Below, piece after piece: positions 1 through 9,495 of a DNA stretch of 64,000 nucleotides. The first letter of the stretch is position 1. Each line of letters begins with the position of its first letter. Source of the DNA: Marinicella rhabdoformis (GTDB taxonomy: Bacteria > Pseudomonadota > Gammaproteobacteria > Xanthomonadales > Marinicellaceae); contig NZ_VTFS01000006.1 of assembly GCF_009671245.1 (NCBI RefSeq), positions 1,345 to 65,344 on the forward strand. Reading direction: 5' to 3'. The translations under genes and the position numbers were made by a program. The notes beneath the pieces are model-generated. The model was not told the DNA's origin and searched no databases. It saw only the letters and a program-made list of their open reading frames with translations.

Positions 1-1707
1 ACGGCATTGTTGTTTTCAGCAGAACAAACATAACCTGGAATAGATATGCTTGCACCTGATTCCACATTGGTACAAGTTGCTGTTAATGCAGTACCGTTGT
101 TGGCAGGGTTTGGTGTCACAGTACACACTGGTGCAGCTGGTGCTGTGTTATCTAGTACGAATGTCGCAGGTGCTGTGTTTGAGTTACCGGCAGGATCTGT
201 TACTGTCGCAGTTTCATCACCATCAACACCACCTTGACCAGCGGTTGCTGTACAAGTTACGGCATTGTTATTTTCAGCAGAACAAACATAACCTGGAATG
301 GTTACTGTTGCACCTGATTCCACATTGGTACAAGTTGCTGTTAATGCAGTACCGTTGTTTGCAGGGTTTGGTGTCACAGTACAAACAGGTGCAGCTGGTG
401 CTGAGTTATCTAACACAAATGTAGCAGGTGCTGTGTTTGAGTTACCGGCAGGATCTGTTACTGTGGCAGTTTCATCACCATCAACACCACTTTGACCAGC
501 GGTTGCTGTACAAGTGACGGCATTGTTGTTTTCAGCAGAACAAACATAACCTGGAATAGATACGATTGCACCTGATTCAACATTGGTACAAGTTGCTGTT
601 AATGCAGTACCGTTGTTGGCAGGGTTTGGTGTCACAGTACACACTGGTGCAGCTGGTGCTGAGTTATCGAGTACGAAAGTAGCAGGTGCTGTGTTTGAGT
701 TACCGGCAGGATCTGTTACTGTGGCAGTTTCATCACCATCAACACCACTTTGACCAGCGGTTGCTGTACAAGTGACGGCATTGTTGTTTTCAGCAGAACA
801 AACATAACCTGGAATAGATATGCTTGCACCTGATTCCACATTGGTACAAGTTGCTGTTAATGCAGTACCGTTGTTGGCAGGGTTTGGTGTCACAGTACAC
901 ACTGGTGCAGCTGGTGCTGAGTTATCTAACACAAATGTAGCAGGTGCTGTGTTTGAGTTACCGGCAGGATCTGTTACTGTCGCAGTTTCATCACCATCAA
1001 CACCACCTTGGCCAGCGGTTGCTGTACAAGTGACGGCATTGTTGTTCTCGGCAGAACAAACATAACCAGGAATAGATACACTAGCACCTGATTCCACATT
1101 GGTACACGAGGCAGTCAAAGCCGTGCCATTGTTTGCAGGGTTTGGTGTCACAGTACAAACAGGTGCATCAGGTGCTGAGTTATCTAACACGAATGTAGCA
1201 GGAGCTGTATTCGAGTTACCAGCAGGATCTGTTACTGTCGCAGTTTCATCACCATCAACGCCACCTTGGCCAGCGGTTGCTGTACAAGTGACGGCATTGT
1301 TGTTCTCGGCAGAACATACATAACCTGGAATAGATACGCTTGCACCTGATTCCACATTGGTACAAGTTGCTGTTAATGCAGTGCCGTTGTTGGCAGGGTT
1401 TGGTGTCACACTACAAACTGGCGCAGCTGGTGCATCATTATCTAAAACGAATGTTGCAGGTGCTGTGTTTGAGTTACCAGCAGGGTCAGTCACTGTCGCA
1501 GTCTCATCACCATCAACACCAACTTGGCCAGCAGTTGCTGTACAAGTGACGGCATTGTTGTTCTCGGCGGAACAGACATAACCTGGAATGGTTACTGTTG
1601 CACCTGATTCAACATTGGTACAAGACGCAGTCAAAGCTGTGCCGTTGTTGGCAGGATTTGGTGTAACAGTACAAACTGGCGCATCAGGTGCTGTGTTGTC
1701 TGTCATT
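1..1707. repeat. Tandem array of 258-bp coding repeats (about 6.6 copies in the window)
   Basis: The landmark CACCTGAT recurs at 53, 311, 569, 827, 1085, 1343 and 1601, exactly 258 bp apart each time. Copies differ at only a handful of positions and the array runs off the left edge. The period equals 86 codons, so it encodes in-frame protein repeats of the minus-strand giant gene. The right-most copy (N-terminal in the protein) borders the DUF11 domain and is the most divergent. Confidence 0.95.
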
Positions 1708-3188
1708 GTTATTGTATTCTGTGCAAACGCTTGGAAATCGTCATTTGGTAAGGAGGTTGAGTTGGATAACACTTCTGCAATATTGACGATATCGCCATCT
1801 TGTATGAATGTATCAACAGTCACTTGAAACCTAACAGTTGCGCCTTCATTTACCAAAATGGTACCACCATTGGTTTGATTCGCGCCCGATCCTAATCTGA
1901 AAATTACTTCATTATTATTGCTGTCAAATTCGCCTGCATCATCTCCTGTGTTGTCAGTTAAAGTACCTGTTGGGCCACTGTCTGCTGAAACAATTATTAA
2001 CGAGTCAGCTACATAATTTGTATTAGCCGGAATAGGGTCTGTCAGTACCGTGTTGGTTGCACCATCTTGACCTGTGTTTTCGAAGCTTATGGTGTATTCA
2101 ATAACATCACCAGCCTGTATGTCACCGCCATTGATATCATTGGCTGTTTTACTGATGTTTGCACCAAAGTCTGGAACATGTAAATCGGTAGCAAACATCA
2201 ACATGTGTGCGTAATACCAATCACCGTCAGTTACAAAATCAATGTCTGCAGTGGTCAAACCATTGGGTAACTCACCAGAAACATCAACCATATCTAAATC
2301 CATTCCTAGTTGGTTAACATAGTTAGGAGACTTGGTAGCAACATGACTGTCATAACGTGTAATGGTGCTGTTCCAGAAGTTGTTGCTGGAATTTAGGTTG
2401 TTATTGAATGGGGTTCCTTGAAATTCTAAGGCATCACCTGAAATGCTTTGATCTCCTTCCCAAACTAAAGCGCCTAAAAAGGTATCAAAACTGCCTACTT
2501 GAGGGGTAACGATATTTGGAATGGTAATGGTTTCAGTGTTGCTATCAATAACGCGAACGGCGCCGTCCATTAACATCAATCTTCTGTATGGTTCATTGTT
2601 GTCTTGGTAAATAACAGCAATTGACCAACCGCCATAAAAGCCCAGATTGTCGTTACCTGTAGATAAAGTGACATCTCCAACAGTGTATGAACCGCTGCCA
2701 GCATTAGAAACTAATGTAGTAATATCGGCAAAACCTTGATAGGGTCTTTGGTCGTCTTCGCCATCTGCGCCGTATGTGTCTATAACAGAGGCTGTAACGG
2801 TGTTGTATGAACCTGATCCTGCTGCTTTAAATTGAACTGTGTTGCGGTTGCTGTCATTATTTGATGCACGACCGCCCCAATAAAGACCTGCATAGAGTAC
2901 ATTGGAACCGGCAGGTAAAGTCAGTGTGGCTGTAGATGAGTTGGTGAATCCAGCTCCAGGATCATCATTGACTAAAACCATGTTCCTGCCGTTGCTGCTT
3001 GAAGTGCTGCCGTTTTGAACGTCGCTGCAATTTCCGGTCCCGTCACAGGTTAGCAGTGTATTGCCAACTGCCATAATGTTACCATTGATATTAAAGCTCG
3101 ACCGAGTTTCAAAAGTCCTGACTTCTTGTGCATTGACAACGGATGTTATCAGACACGCAAAGCTTACTAAAATTAACTTTAGTTTCAT
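1..3188 (-). CDS. Giant secreted protein with DUF11-like domain and tandem 86-aa repeats (C-terminus outside window)
   Basis: The minus-strand frame stays open from an ATG at 3188 to the window edge, giving 1062 codons with no stop seen. Residues 1-20 form a signal peptide ending in VVNA-Q. An N-terminal region of about 340 residues follows, with a YAGLYWGG motif typical of large extracellular DUF11/adhesin-like proteins. Next comes one DUF11-type beta-sandwich (about 345-490, beginning GANISKTAND). From about residue 495 onward there are near-identical 86-residue Ig-like repeats, each with four cysteines (VC, SC, VC, TC contexts) and the phrase DPAGNSNTAPATFVLDN. It is probably a cell-surface or secreted adhesin-like protein, but its anchoring and secretion domain is not visible. 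Function is inferred from architecture only. Confidence 0.8.
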   Translation of the reverse strand, partial: MKLKLILVSFACLITSVVNAQEVRTFETRSSFNINGNIMAVGNTLLTCDGTGNCSDVQNGSTSSSNGRNMVLVNDDPGAGFTNSSTATLTLPAGSNVLYAGLYWGGRASNNDSNRNTVQFKAAGSGSYNTVTASVIDTYGADGEDDQRPYQGFADITTLVSNAGSGSYTVGDVTLSTGNDNLGFYGGWSIAVIYQDNNEPYRRLMLMDGAVRVIDSNTETITIPNIVTPQVGSFDTFLGALVWEGDQSISGDALEFQGTPFNNNLNSSNNFWNSTITRYDSHVATKSPNYVNQLGMDLDMVDVSGELPNGLTTADIDFVTDGDWYYAHMLMFATDLHVPDFGANISKTANDINGGDIQAGDVIEYTISFENTGQDGATNTVLTDPIPANTNYVADSLIIVSADSGPTGTLTDNTGDDAGEFDSNNNEVIFRLGSGANQTNGGTILVNEGATVRFQVTVDTFIQDGDIVNIAEVLSNSTSLPNDDFQAFAQNTITMTDNTAPDAPVCTVTPNPANNGTALTASCTNVESGATVTIPGYVCSAENNNAVTCTATAGQVGVDGDETATVTDPAGNSNTAPATFVLDNDAPAAPVCSVTPNPANNGTALTATCTNVESGASVSIPGYVCSAENNNAVTCTATAGQGGVDGDETATVTDPAGNSNTAPATFVLDNSAPDAPVCTVTPNPANNGTALTASCTNVESGASVSIPGYVCSAENNNAVTCTATAGQGGVDGDETATVTDPAGNSNTAPATFVLDNSAPAAPVCTVTPNPANNGTALTATCTNVESGASISIPGYVCSAENNNAVTCTATAGQSGVDGDETATVTDPAGNSNTAPATFVLDNSAPAAPVCTVTPNPANNGTALTATCTNVESGAIVSIPGYVCSAENNNAVTCTATAGQSGVDGDETATVTDPAGNSNTAPATFVLDNSAPAAPVCTVTPNPANNGTALTATCTNVESGATVTIPGYVCSAENNNAVTCTATAGQGGVDGDETATVTDPAGNSNTAPATFVLDNTAPAAPVCTVTPNPANNGTALTATCTNVESGASISIPGYVCSAENNNA

Positions 3189-3411
3189 TTTTTTCCTCAC
3201 ACGCATAGGATTGTTTTTAAAAACGCGATTTATATCACAAAAATGTACTGTATGTACTGCCATCTGGCCAAAACTTCATATATCAGTCCTTTATGAAACA
3301 TTATTTCACATTCATATTGGTTTACTACATGTGCTTAAAAGATTTAGAGTGATTCTGACAATTTATGTCATATGAGTTGAAATCAGTGTATTTAGATGAT
3401 ATTCTAAATAG

Positions 3412-3676
3412 CATGAGTGAACAACAATCTATATTCTCTGCGTTGGCTGATCCGCACAGGCGCACCATAATTAACCTGTTAAAAGAAGGTGAAAAATCGG
3501 TGTCCGAGTTGTCTGATCATTTCGACTTTTCCGGTGCCACTTTGTCTCATCATTTAAATGTACTTAAGTCGGCGGAATTGGTTCGAGTCAGAAAAGACAA
3601 GCAGAAGCGGATCTATACATTAAATATGAGCGTGGTAGAAGAAATGTTGTTGTTGGTGAAGCAGCTGTTTTATTAA
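3412..3676 (+). CDS. ArsR-family transcriptional regulator, SdpR-like
   Basis: An 88-residue winged-helix repressor. The protein starts MSEQQSIFSALADPHRR, the usual ArsR/SdpR opening, followed by a recognition helix around SGATLSHHLNVLKSAELV and a beta wing (VRVRKDKQKRIYTL). An in-frame ATG at 3365 would add 16 residues with no family similarity, so 3412 is preferred; neither has a strong ribosome-binding site. No metal-binding cysteine motif is present. It lies 11 nt upstream of an SdpI-like gene, reproducing the sdpRI autorepressor/immunity pair known from Bacillus, so it probably represses its own two-gene operon. Confidence 0.85.
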
Positions 3677-3687
3677 AGGGTATAAAA

Positions 3688-4341
3688 ATGAAAAATAAAT
3701 CAATCATTGCAAGCGCGGTTGTGGCTTTAATTTCTTGGGTTGTGGCGTATTGGTATGAGCCTTTTTTGCCAGAAATGGTACCAACACACTGGAATGCCAG
3801 TGGTGAAATTGATGGTTATACAGCTAAACCATGGGGTGTGTATATGATGCCTATGGTTGTTACTGGCATGGTGATGCTGTTGGCTTTATTGCCTAAAATT
3901 TCTCCGAAAGGTTTTAAATTGGATGAGGCCAAACGAATTTACGATTTGATCATATTGATCATGAGCTTGTTTATTACAGGAGTGATGGTTTTAAGTTTTG
4001 AGTCTGCATTGAATAAAGACCTGGAGATGAATAACTGGATCATGTTTGGAATCGGTGGTTTGTTTATTGTGTTGGGTAATTATATTTCTAAAGTGCCAAA
4101 GAATTTTTTCTTAGGAATCAGGACGCCATGGACTTTATCGAGTGACAAGGTTTGGTATGCGACACACCGAATGGGATCATGGTGTTTTGTTCTGGCGGGA
4201 CTTGCGGTGGTCATATTGACCATATTTAAAGCGCCAGTGGCTTGGGTAATTGGTTCATTAATGTTCGGATCACTGCTTCCAGTGTTTTATTCTCTGTACG
4301 CATACCACAAGTTAGAAGGATTCAATAAAAAAGAAAGTTGA
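3688..4341 (+). CDS. SdpI/DUF1648-family membrane protein
   Basis: A 217-residue integral membrane protein with about six hydrophobic helices. The N-terminal DUF1648 signature VPTHWNASGEIDGYTAKPWG follows the first helix. The SdpI-type motif GIRTPWTLSSDKVWYATHR lies between helices 4 and 5. In Bacillus, SdpI is both the immunity protein against the SDP toxin and a signal transducer that sequesters SdpR at the membrane. Here the adjacent SdpR-like gene supports the same regulator/membrane-sensor pairing, but no sdpC-like toxin gene is nearby, so the ligand is unknown. A strong hairpin with a T-run follows the gene. Confidence 0.85.
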   Translation: MKNKSIIASAVVALISWVVAYWYEPFLPEMVPTHWNASGEIDGYTAKPWGVYMMPMVVTGMVMLLALLPKISPKGFKLDEAKRIYDLIILIMSLFITGVMVLSFESALNKDLEMNNWIMFGIGGLFIVLGNYISKVPKNFFLGIRTPWTLSSDKVWYATHRMGSWCFVLAGLAVVILTIFKAPVAWVIGSLMFGSLLPVFYSLYAYHKLEGFNKKES

Positions 4342-4365
4342 TTCAAGTCAATATAGCAAGTCAAT

Positions 4366-4399
4366 AAAGGACTTAATCAGTACTGATTGAGTCCTTTTT
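4366..4399 (+). terminator. Hairpin/terminator between sdpI-like gene and suf operon; possible operator
   Basis: A 16-base arm at 4366-4381 (AAAGGACTTAATCAGT) pairs with 4382-4397 with one G-T wobble and is followed by a T-run to 4399. It reads as an intrinsic terminator for the upstream gene. It ends only 16 nt before the start of the Rrf2 regulator gene, so it could also be an operator or attenuator for suf. The half-sites carry GACT/AGTC, resembling Rrf2-family sites. The dual role is inference. Confidence 0.6.
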
Positions 4400-4415
4400 A
4401 TGTTACCATGCCGCC

Positions 4416-4850
4416 ATGTTAAAAATGTCACGCCTAACAGAATACGCATTTATGGTGATTATGGCTTTAAAAAAGTCAGACTCACCGGCGTCTGCTGATT
4501 CATTGGCCAAGAAGATTGGTTTGGAAACGCCGACTGTTAGCAAAATACTTAAACTGCTGAAAAATGCGGGTTTACTTGAATCAAAGCGAGGTGCCAACGG
4601 TGGCTACGTTTTGGTTAAGCGGAAACGTGACATTTCACTGCACGAAGTCATTGAGGCAATCGAAGGGGCGATGGCATTGACTGATTGTGTAATAGATGAT
4701 TCGGCCTGTCACTTAAGTGCTGACTGTGACATGAGCTTGGGATTAAAGAAAGTCAGCCAAGTGATTACCCAAGCATTGGAAAATGTGACCGTCAGTGAAT
4801 TGATGCCGGCGGACAGCAAGAAATCCATTGCTTTAGAAATAAAACCATGA
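4416..4850 (+). CDS. Rrf2-family Fe-S-sensing regulator of the SUF operon
   Basis: A 144-residue Rrf2/IscR-type regulator. It has an N-terminal winged helix ([17 protein letters not shown], then [19 protein letters not shown] and the wing RGANGGYVL), a linker helix, and three cysteines at about 91, 98 and 104, the spacing that binds a [2Fe-2S] cluster in this family. Its position as first gene, overlapping sufB by 4 nt (ATGA), matches the SUF-specific Rrf2 regulator. It probably senses Fe-S status and controls its own operon. Start 4416 keeps the family N-terminus; the internal ATG at 4425 is an alternative. No clear ribosome-binding site is present. Confidence 0.9.
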   Translation: MLKMSRLTEYAFMVIMALKKSDSPASADSLAKKIGLETPTVSKILKLLKNAGLLESKRGANGGYVLVKRKRDISLHEVIEAIEGAMALTDCVIDDSACHLSADCDMSLGLKKVSQVITQALENVTVSELMPADSKKSIALEIKP

Positions 4851-6343
4851 GTAATATTGATAATCAAGAAGCTGAAATCATAAATAATGATGAGTCAGCA
4901 GTTGAAAATAGGGCAGTCAAAGAAAGGGCGAATCAGTCGTATAAAGACGGTTTCGTCACTGACATTGAGTCTGATACTTTACCACCTGGATTGAATGAAT
5001 CGGTCATCAGGCAGATTTCAGCCAAGAAAGAGGAGCCTGAGTGGTTGCTTGAATACCGTTTGAATGCTTTCAAACAATGGCAGTCTATGCCAAATCCAGA
5101 CTGGGCCAAATTGAATGTGCCAGAAATTGACTTTCAAGCCATTTCATATTTTTCGGCGCCTAAGTCAAATAAGGATGCACCAAAGTCTTTAGATGAAGTG
5201 GATCCTAAGTTACTCGAAACATATGACAAGCTGGGTGTGCCTTTGCATGAGCGTGAGCGATTGGCTGGAGTGGCTGTTGATGCGGTGTTTGATTCCGTGT
5301 CAGTTGGTACGACATTCAAAGCGGAACTCGAGAAAGTAGGTGTCATCTTTTCGTCATTCTCAGAAGCGGTTAAAGACCACCCTGAGTTGGTCAAAAAACA
5401 TCTGGGTTCAGTTGTACCTTCACGTGATAATTATTTTGCTGCCTTGAATGCGGCGGTATTTTCTGATGGTTCATTCGTTTACATTCCTAAAGGCGTCCGA
5501 TGTCCAATGGAATTGTCGACATACTTTCGAATCAATGCCATCAACACAGGCCAATTTGAGCGCACATTAATTGTTGCAGAAGAAGGTGCCTCAGTCAGCT
5601 ATTTAGAAGGTTGTACCGCACCGATGCGTGATGAAAATCAATTGCATGCTGCCGTTGTTGAATTGGTGGCGATGAAAGATTCTAAAATCAAGTATTCAAC
5701 GGTACAGAACTGGTATCCCGGTGATGAAAACGGCAAAGGTGGTATATACAACTTTGTCACCAAACGTGGCTTATGCGAAGGAGCCAACAGCAAAATATCA
5801 TGGACACAAGTAGAAACAGGTTCAGCGATTACTTGGAAATACCCAAGTTGTATTTTGCGTGGAGATCATTCAAGCGGGGAGTTTTATTCTGTGGCATTGA
5901 CTAACAATTACCAACAAGCTGACACCGGCACCAAAATGATTCATTTGGGTAAAAACACCAAATCCACAATCATTTCTAAAGGCATTTCAGTGGGTAAAAG
6001 TTCGAATGCCTATCGAGGCTTGGTTCGTGTGGCAAAAAAAGCAGATCATGCCCGAAATTTCACCCAATGTGATTCCTTGTTAATAGGCAAAGATTGTGGC
6101 GCACATACATTCCCCTATACGGAGTCGGCCAATTCAACGGCCAAAATTGAACATGAAGCAACGACTTCAAAGATTTCAGAAGATCAATTGAACTACTGTC
6201 TACAACGCGGCATTGGTGAAGAAGATGCCATTTCCTTGATTGTTGACGGATTTTGTAAACAAGTATTTAAAGAGCTGCCCATGGAATTTGCTGTGGAAGC
6301 CAAAGCATTGTTGGACATCTCATTAGAAGGAGCCATAGGTTAA
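4847..6343 (+). CDS. sufB: Fe-S cluster assembly scaffold SufB
   Basis: A 498-residue SufB, normal length. With SufC and SufD it forms the cytoplasmic SufBC2D scaffold that builds Fe-S clusters from SufS sulfur. The conserved C-terminal beta-helix core is present, with [18 protein letters not shown] in the middle and [12 protein letters not shown] (Cys417) followed by IEHEATTSK (His436), the residues implicated in cluster assembly. The N-terminal 60 residues are acidic and poorly conserved. The start overlaps the regulator stop (ATGA) and the stop overlaps sufC, indicating translational coupling. Confidence 0.96.
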   Translation: MSNIDNQEAEIINNDESAVENRAVKERANQSYKDGFVTDIESDTLPPGLNESVIRQISAKKEEPEWLLEYRLNAFKQWQSMPNPDWAKLNVPEIDFQAISYFSAPKSNKDAPKSLDEVDPKLLETYDKLGVPLHERERLAGVAVDAVFDSVSVGTTFKAELEKVGVIFSSFSEAVKDHPELVKKHLGSVVPSRDNYFAALNAAVFSDGSFVYIPKGVRCPMELSTYFRINAINTGQFERTLIVAEEGASVSYLEGCTAPMRDENQLHAAVVELVAMKDSKIKYSTVQNWYPGDENGKGGIYNFVTKRGLCEGANSKISWTQVETGSAITWKYPSCILRGDHSSGEFYSVALTNNYQQADTGTKMIHLGKNTKSTIISKGISVGKSSNAYRGLVRVAKKADHARNFTQCDSLLIGKDCGAHTFPYTESANSTAKIEHEATTSKISEDQLNYCLQRGIGEEDAISLIVDGFCKQVFKELPMEFAVEAKALLDISLEGAIG

Positions 6344-7083
6344 TGTTAAACATCAAAGACATATTCGCCAAAGCCGGTGATAAAGACATTTTAAAAGGAT
6401 TGAGCTTAGACGTTAAGCCCGGTGAAGTTCATGCCATTATGGGCCCTAATGGTGCTGGTAAAAGCACTTTGGGTAATGTGTTGGCAGGCATGCCTCATGT
6501 GGAAGTGACTGCAGGTTCTGTTGACATGATGGGTAAAGATTTATTGGACATGGCCCCTGAAGAGCGTGCGGCTGAAGGCGTGTTCTTAGCCTTTCAGTAT
6601 CCAGTAGAAATTCCGGGTGTGAACAACATGTATTTCTTACGCACCGCATTGAATGCACAACGCAAATACCGTGGCGAGCCTGAAATGGATTCGGCCAGTT
6701 TTTTGCGCATGGTGAAACAAAAAATCAAAGACATGAACATGCGCGATGATTTGTTGAAACGACCTGTGAATGTTGGTTTCTCTGGCGGCGAGAAAAAACG
6801 CAACGAAGTGTTTCAAATGGGCATCTTAGAACCTAAGCTGGCTATTTTGGATGAAACCGACTCTGGTTTGGATATTGATGCATTGAAAATTGTTGCCGAT
6901 GGTGTGAATAAACTGCGTTCTCCAGACCGCTCATTCGTTATCATCACACATTATCAGCGTTTATTGGATTACATTGAACCTGACTATGTTCATGTATTGG
7001 CAGACGGTAAAATCGTCAGATCAGGCGATAAGAATTTGGCATTGGAATTAGAAGAGCAGGGTTATGGCTGGCTTAATCAATAA
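6343..7083 (+). CDS. sufC: Fe-S cluster assembly ATPase SufC
   Basis: A 246-residue ABC-type ATPase of the SUF complex. Walker A is GPNGAGKST at residues 34-42, the ABC signature is FSGGEKKRNE around 146-155, and Walker B is LAILDETDSGLD around 166-177. The DETDSGLD form is diagnostic of SufC rather than a transporter ATPase. ATP binding drives remodelling of SufB-SufD during cluster assembly. It overlaps sufB by one base (TAATG) and sufD by 20 nt. Confidence 0.96.
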   Translation: MLNIKDIFAKAGDKDILKGLSLDVKPGEVHAIMGPNGAGKSTLGNVLAGMPHVEVTAGSVDMMGKDLLDMAPEERAAEGVFLAFQYPVEIPGVNNMYFLRTALNAQRKYRGEPEMDSASFLRMVKQKIKDMNMRDDLLKRPVNVGFSGGEKKRNEVFQMGILEPKLAILDETDSGLDIDALKIVADGVNKLRSPDRSFVIITHYQRLLDYIEPDYVHVLADGKIVRSGDKNLALELEEQGYGWLNQ

Positions 7084-8236
7084 ATGGCAGGGCGAAATTG
7101 CCCAAGCCAACAAAATAACAGCTAACTGGCCTGAGTGGATATTGGCACAAAAAACCGAGGCCTTGACTCAGCTAGAAAACATGGCTGAACCGAATCGCAA
7201 AATGGAAACGTGGCGTTACAGTGACAGTGCTAAATTGCTTGCTGAATCTGATGTTAAAGATATTGATTCAATTGAACTGGAAGAAATTGACGCCGATGTG
7301 TGTGTTGTGATTTCCGCCCAAGGTCATGAGCTTGTGGGTGAGATGCCTGAATGGTTAAGCGTTGCTGGTATTGAAACCTTGTCAGCTGATGAGTTGATTT
7401 CAACTGAAGCGAAAACCCATGTAGATGAACAGTCATTGTTACAACTGAATAAGGCTTTGTACCATACTGGTGTTCAAATTAAAGTGGATAACAATCAGCA
7501 ACACCCTGATTTTGTGATTGCGGTAGTCATTGAGTCAGACAACAACGACTGGCAATTTATACGCAATCAATTTGTTATTGGCGATAACAGTCAAATAACC
7601 ATCAATGAAATCTATGCAGGTGGCAGAACCAATCAAACGGCTGCCTGGCAAATTGGTCGTGATGCCAAGGTCAATAAAACCACATGGTCACAATTTGAAT
7701 CTGAAGCTGTTTTGGTTGGCTTTAATCAAATCATTATGCTACAAAATGCTGAAATGAAAGCCATGAATTACCGGTTCAGTGGGTTGTTGCAACACCATAA
7801 TCAGCAGGTTGAATTTGTAGCTGAACGTGCAAAATATATTTCTGGCTCAATAAATAAAGCGAATAATGACAGTCATATAGCTGATATAGTTAATGTATTT
7901 CATGATAAAAAATACAACGCATCCGAAGTGATACATCGATCTATTGCGGATGACAGGTCTCAGATATTTAACAACGCCAAAGCCGTGGTGGCTCACGGTG
8001 CTGACCATTCTGAAATTTCACAAGATTTAAAGAATATCTTGTTGACTGATGATGCCAAGATTTTCTCTAAGCCTGAATTAGAAGTGAGCACAGATGAAGT
8101 GATAGCAGCTCATGGCTCAACCATCGGTGCATTAGATGAATCTTCATTGTTCTATCTACAATCACGCGGGATTGATGCCAAGCAAGCCAAGGACATCATG
8201 ATCGAGTCATTTGTAGCTGAGGCTGAGGTATGTTAA
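7064..8236 (+). CDS. sufD: Fe-S cluster assembly protein SufD
   Basis: A 390-residue SufD, the SufB paralogue of the SufBC2D complex, involved in iron entry and cluster assembly. The early NRKMETWRYSDSAKL segment and the C-terminal VVAHGADHSEISQDLKNILL and AHGSTIGALDESSLFYLQSRGI blocks are typical of the family. The start lies inside the sufC 3' end (20-nt overlap); the next in-frame Met would remove the conserved N-terminal helix. It overlaps sufS by 7 nt. Confidence 0.94.
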   Translation: MAGLINKWQGEIAQANKITANWPEWILAQKTEALTQLENMAEPNRKMETWRYSDSAKLLAESDVKDIDSIELEEIDADVCVVISAQGHELVGEMPEWLSVAGIETLSADELISTEAKTHVDEQSLLQLNKALYHTGVQIKVDNNQQHPDFVIAVVIESDNNDWQFIRNQFVIGDNSQITINEIYAGGRTNQTAAWQIGRDAKVNKTTWSQFESEAVLVGFNQIIMLQNAEMKAMNYRFSGLLQHHNQQVEFVAERAKYISGSINKANNDSHIADIVNVFHDKKYNASEVIHRSIADDRSQIFNNAKAVVAHGADHSEISQDLKNILLTDDAKIFSKPELEVSTDEVIAAHGSTIGALDESSLFYLQSRGIDAKQAKDIMIESFVAEAEVC

Positions 8237-9447
8237 ATAAGCAATTTCATCGAGATCAATTTCCTGGATTACACCAAGAAGTTAATGGCAAGCCCTTGGT
8301 CTATTTAGACAATGCGGCTACAGCACAAAGACCACAAATGGTTTTAGATGCCATCAATGATTACTACATCAACCACAATGCCAACATTCACCGAGGCGTA
8401 CACAGCCTGAGTGAATCTGCGACTGATTTGTATGAGAATGCCAGAAAATCGTTGGCAAAGTTGTTGAATGCACCGAGTGAAAAAGATTTGATCTTTGTTC
8501 GTGGTTGTACCGAAGCGGTTAATTTGGTTGCGCAGACTTTTGTACGTTCACGTGTTTCAAAAGGAGATGAAATTTTAATCTCTCACTTGGAACACCATTC
8601 TAATATTGTGCCTTGGCAATTATTATGCGAACAGACTGGCGCTGTTTTAAAAGTCATACCAATGAATGATGCAGGAGAATTGTGTGTCGATCAATTAGAT
8701 GATTTGTTAACCGAAAAAACCAAGTTTATGTCTGTGGTACATGTATCTAATGCGTTAGGAACCATCAATCCTGTAAAAGAAGTGGTTACTAAAGCACATG
8801 CCAAAGGCGTGCCAGTGATGCTTGATGGTGCACAAGCCACACCACATTTAAAAGTTGATGTTCAAGATCTTGATTGTGATTTTTATACTGTATCTGGCCA
8901 CAAAATGTATGGGCCAACAGGTTCTGGCGTTTTGTTTGGCAAAGCTGAACATTTAAATGCCATGCCACCTTATCACGGTGGCGGTGAAATGATCAGCAAA
9001 GTGACCTTTGAATCAACGGTTTATAATGCGGTTCCTGCTAAGTTTGAAGCGGGTACACCAAACATTGCCGGCGGTATTGGTTTGGGTGCAGCTGCCGAAT
9101 TTATGATGTCAATTGGAATGGAAAATATTGAGCAGCGTGATGCCGAGTTGCGGGTTTATGCAGAGCAGGCATTGGCTAAAGTTCCTGGGTTGAGAATGCT
9201 CGGTACAGCCAAGCACAAGTCACCTGTGTTTTCATTCAATATTGAGGGCATACATGCCCATGACATTGGTACCATTATTGATCATCATGGTGTTGCTGTT
9301 CGTACCGGACACCATTGCACCATGCCTATTTTTGAATATTTTGGGGTGGCGGGTTCTTGTCGGGCATCTTTTGCTTTTTATAACACCGAGCAAGATGTCG
9401 ATATTCTGGTAGAATCGCTGCTCAAAGCCATAGAAATGTTTAAATAA
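8230..9447 (+). CDS. sufS: Cysteine desulfurase SufS
   Basis: A 405-residue group II cysteine desulfurase that takes sulfur from L-cysteine and passes it to SufU/SufB. The PLP lysine is Lys225 in SGHKMYGPTG, with LDGAQATPH before it. The catalytic persulfide cysteine is Cys363 in RTGHHCTMP. The start FPGLHQEVNGKPLVYLDNAATAQRP is typical. It lies in the suf operon, overlapping sufD by 7 nt. No sufE is present; the next gene encodes a SufU-type protein that probably serves as sulfur acceptor. Confidence 0.96.
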   Translation: MLNKQFHRDQFPGLHQEVNGKPLVYLDNAATAQRPQMVLDAINDYYINHNANIHRGVHSLSESATDLYENARKSLAKLLNAPSEKDLIFVRGCTEAVNLVAQTFVRSRVSKGDEILISHLEHHSNIVPWQLLCEQTGAVLKVIPMNDAGELCVDQLDDLLTEKTKFMSVVHVSNALGTINPVKEVVTKAHAKGVPVMLDGAQATPHLKVDVQDLDCDFYTVSGHKMYGPTGSGVLFGKAEHLNAMPPYHGGGEMISKVTFESTVYNAVPAKFEAGTPNIAGGIGLGAAAEFMMSIGMENIEQRDAELRVYAEQALAKVPGLRMLGTAKHKSPVFSFNIEGIHAHDIGTIIDHHGVAVRTGHHCTMPIFEYFGVAGSCRASFAFYNTEQDVDILVESLLKAIEMFK

Positions 9448-9495
9448 GAAAGGTTTAATGACAAACCATTCCAAAATATTTGACGATTAATTAAC

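Noticed and set aside
1..1707. Repeat array as a CRISPR or satellite
   Set aside because: The units are 258 bp, an exact multiple of three, and encode conserved protein repeats; there are no spacers.
46..1827. Many plus-strand ORFs of 60-124 codons in the repeat array
   Set aside because: They are antisense shadows of the minus-strand repeat protein, which is open over the entire region with a signal peptide and sensible domains.
3244..3259. TGTACTG-TA-TGTACTG direct repeat before the SdpR-like gene as an operator
   Set aside because: Direct rather than inverted and only 7 bp; ArsR-type regulators usually bind inverted repeats, so the call is not supported.
3061..3375. Plus-strand 104-codon ORF overlapping the giant gene start and intergenic region
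   Set aside because: No recognisable domain, overlaps the minus-strand signal-peptide region and has no ribosome-binding site.
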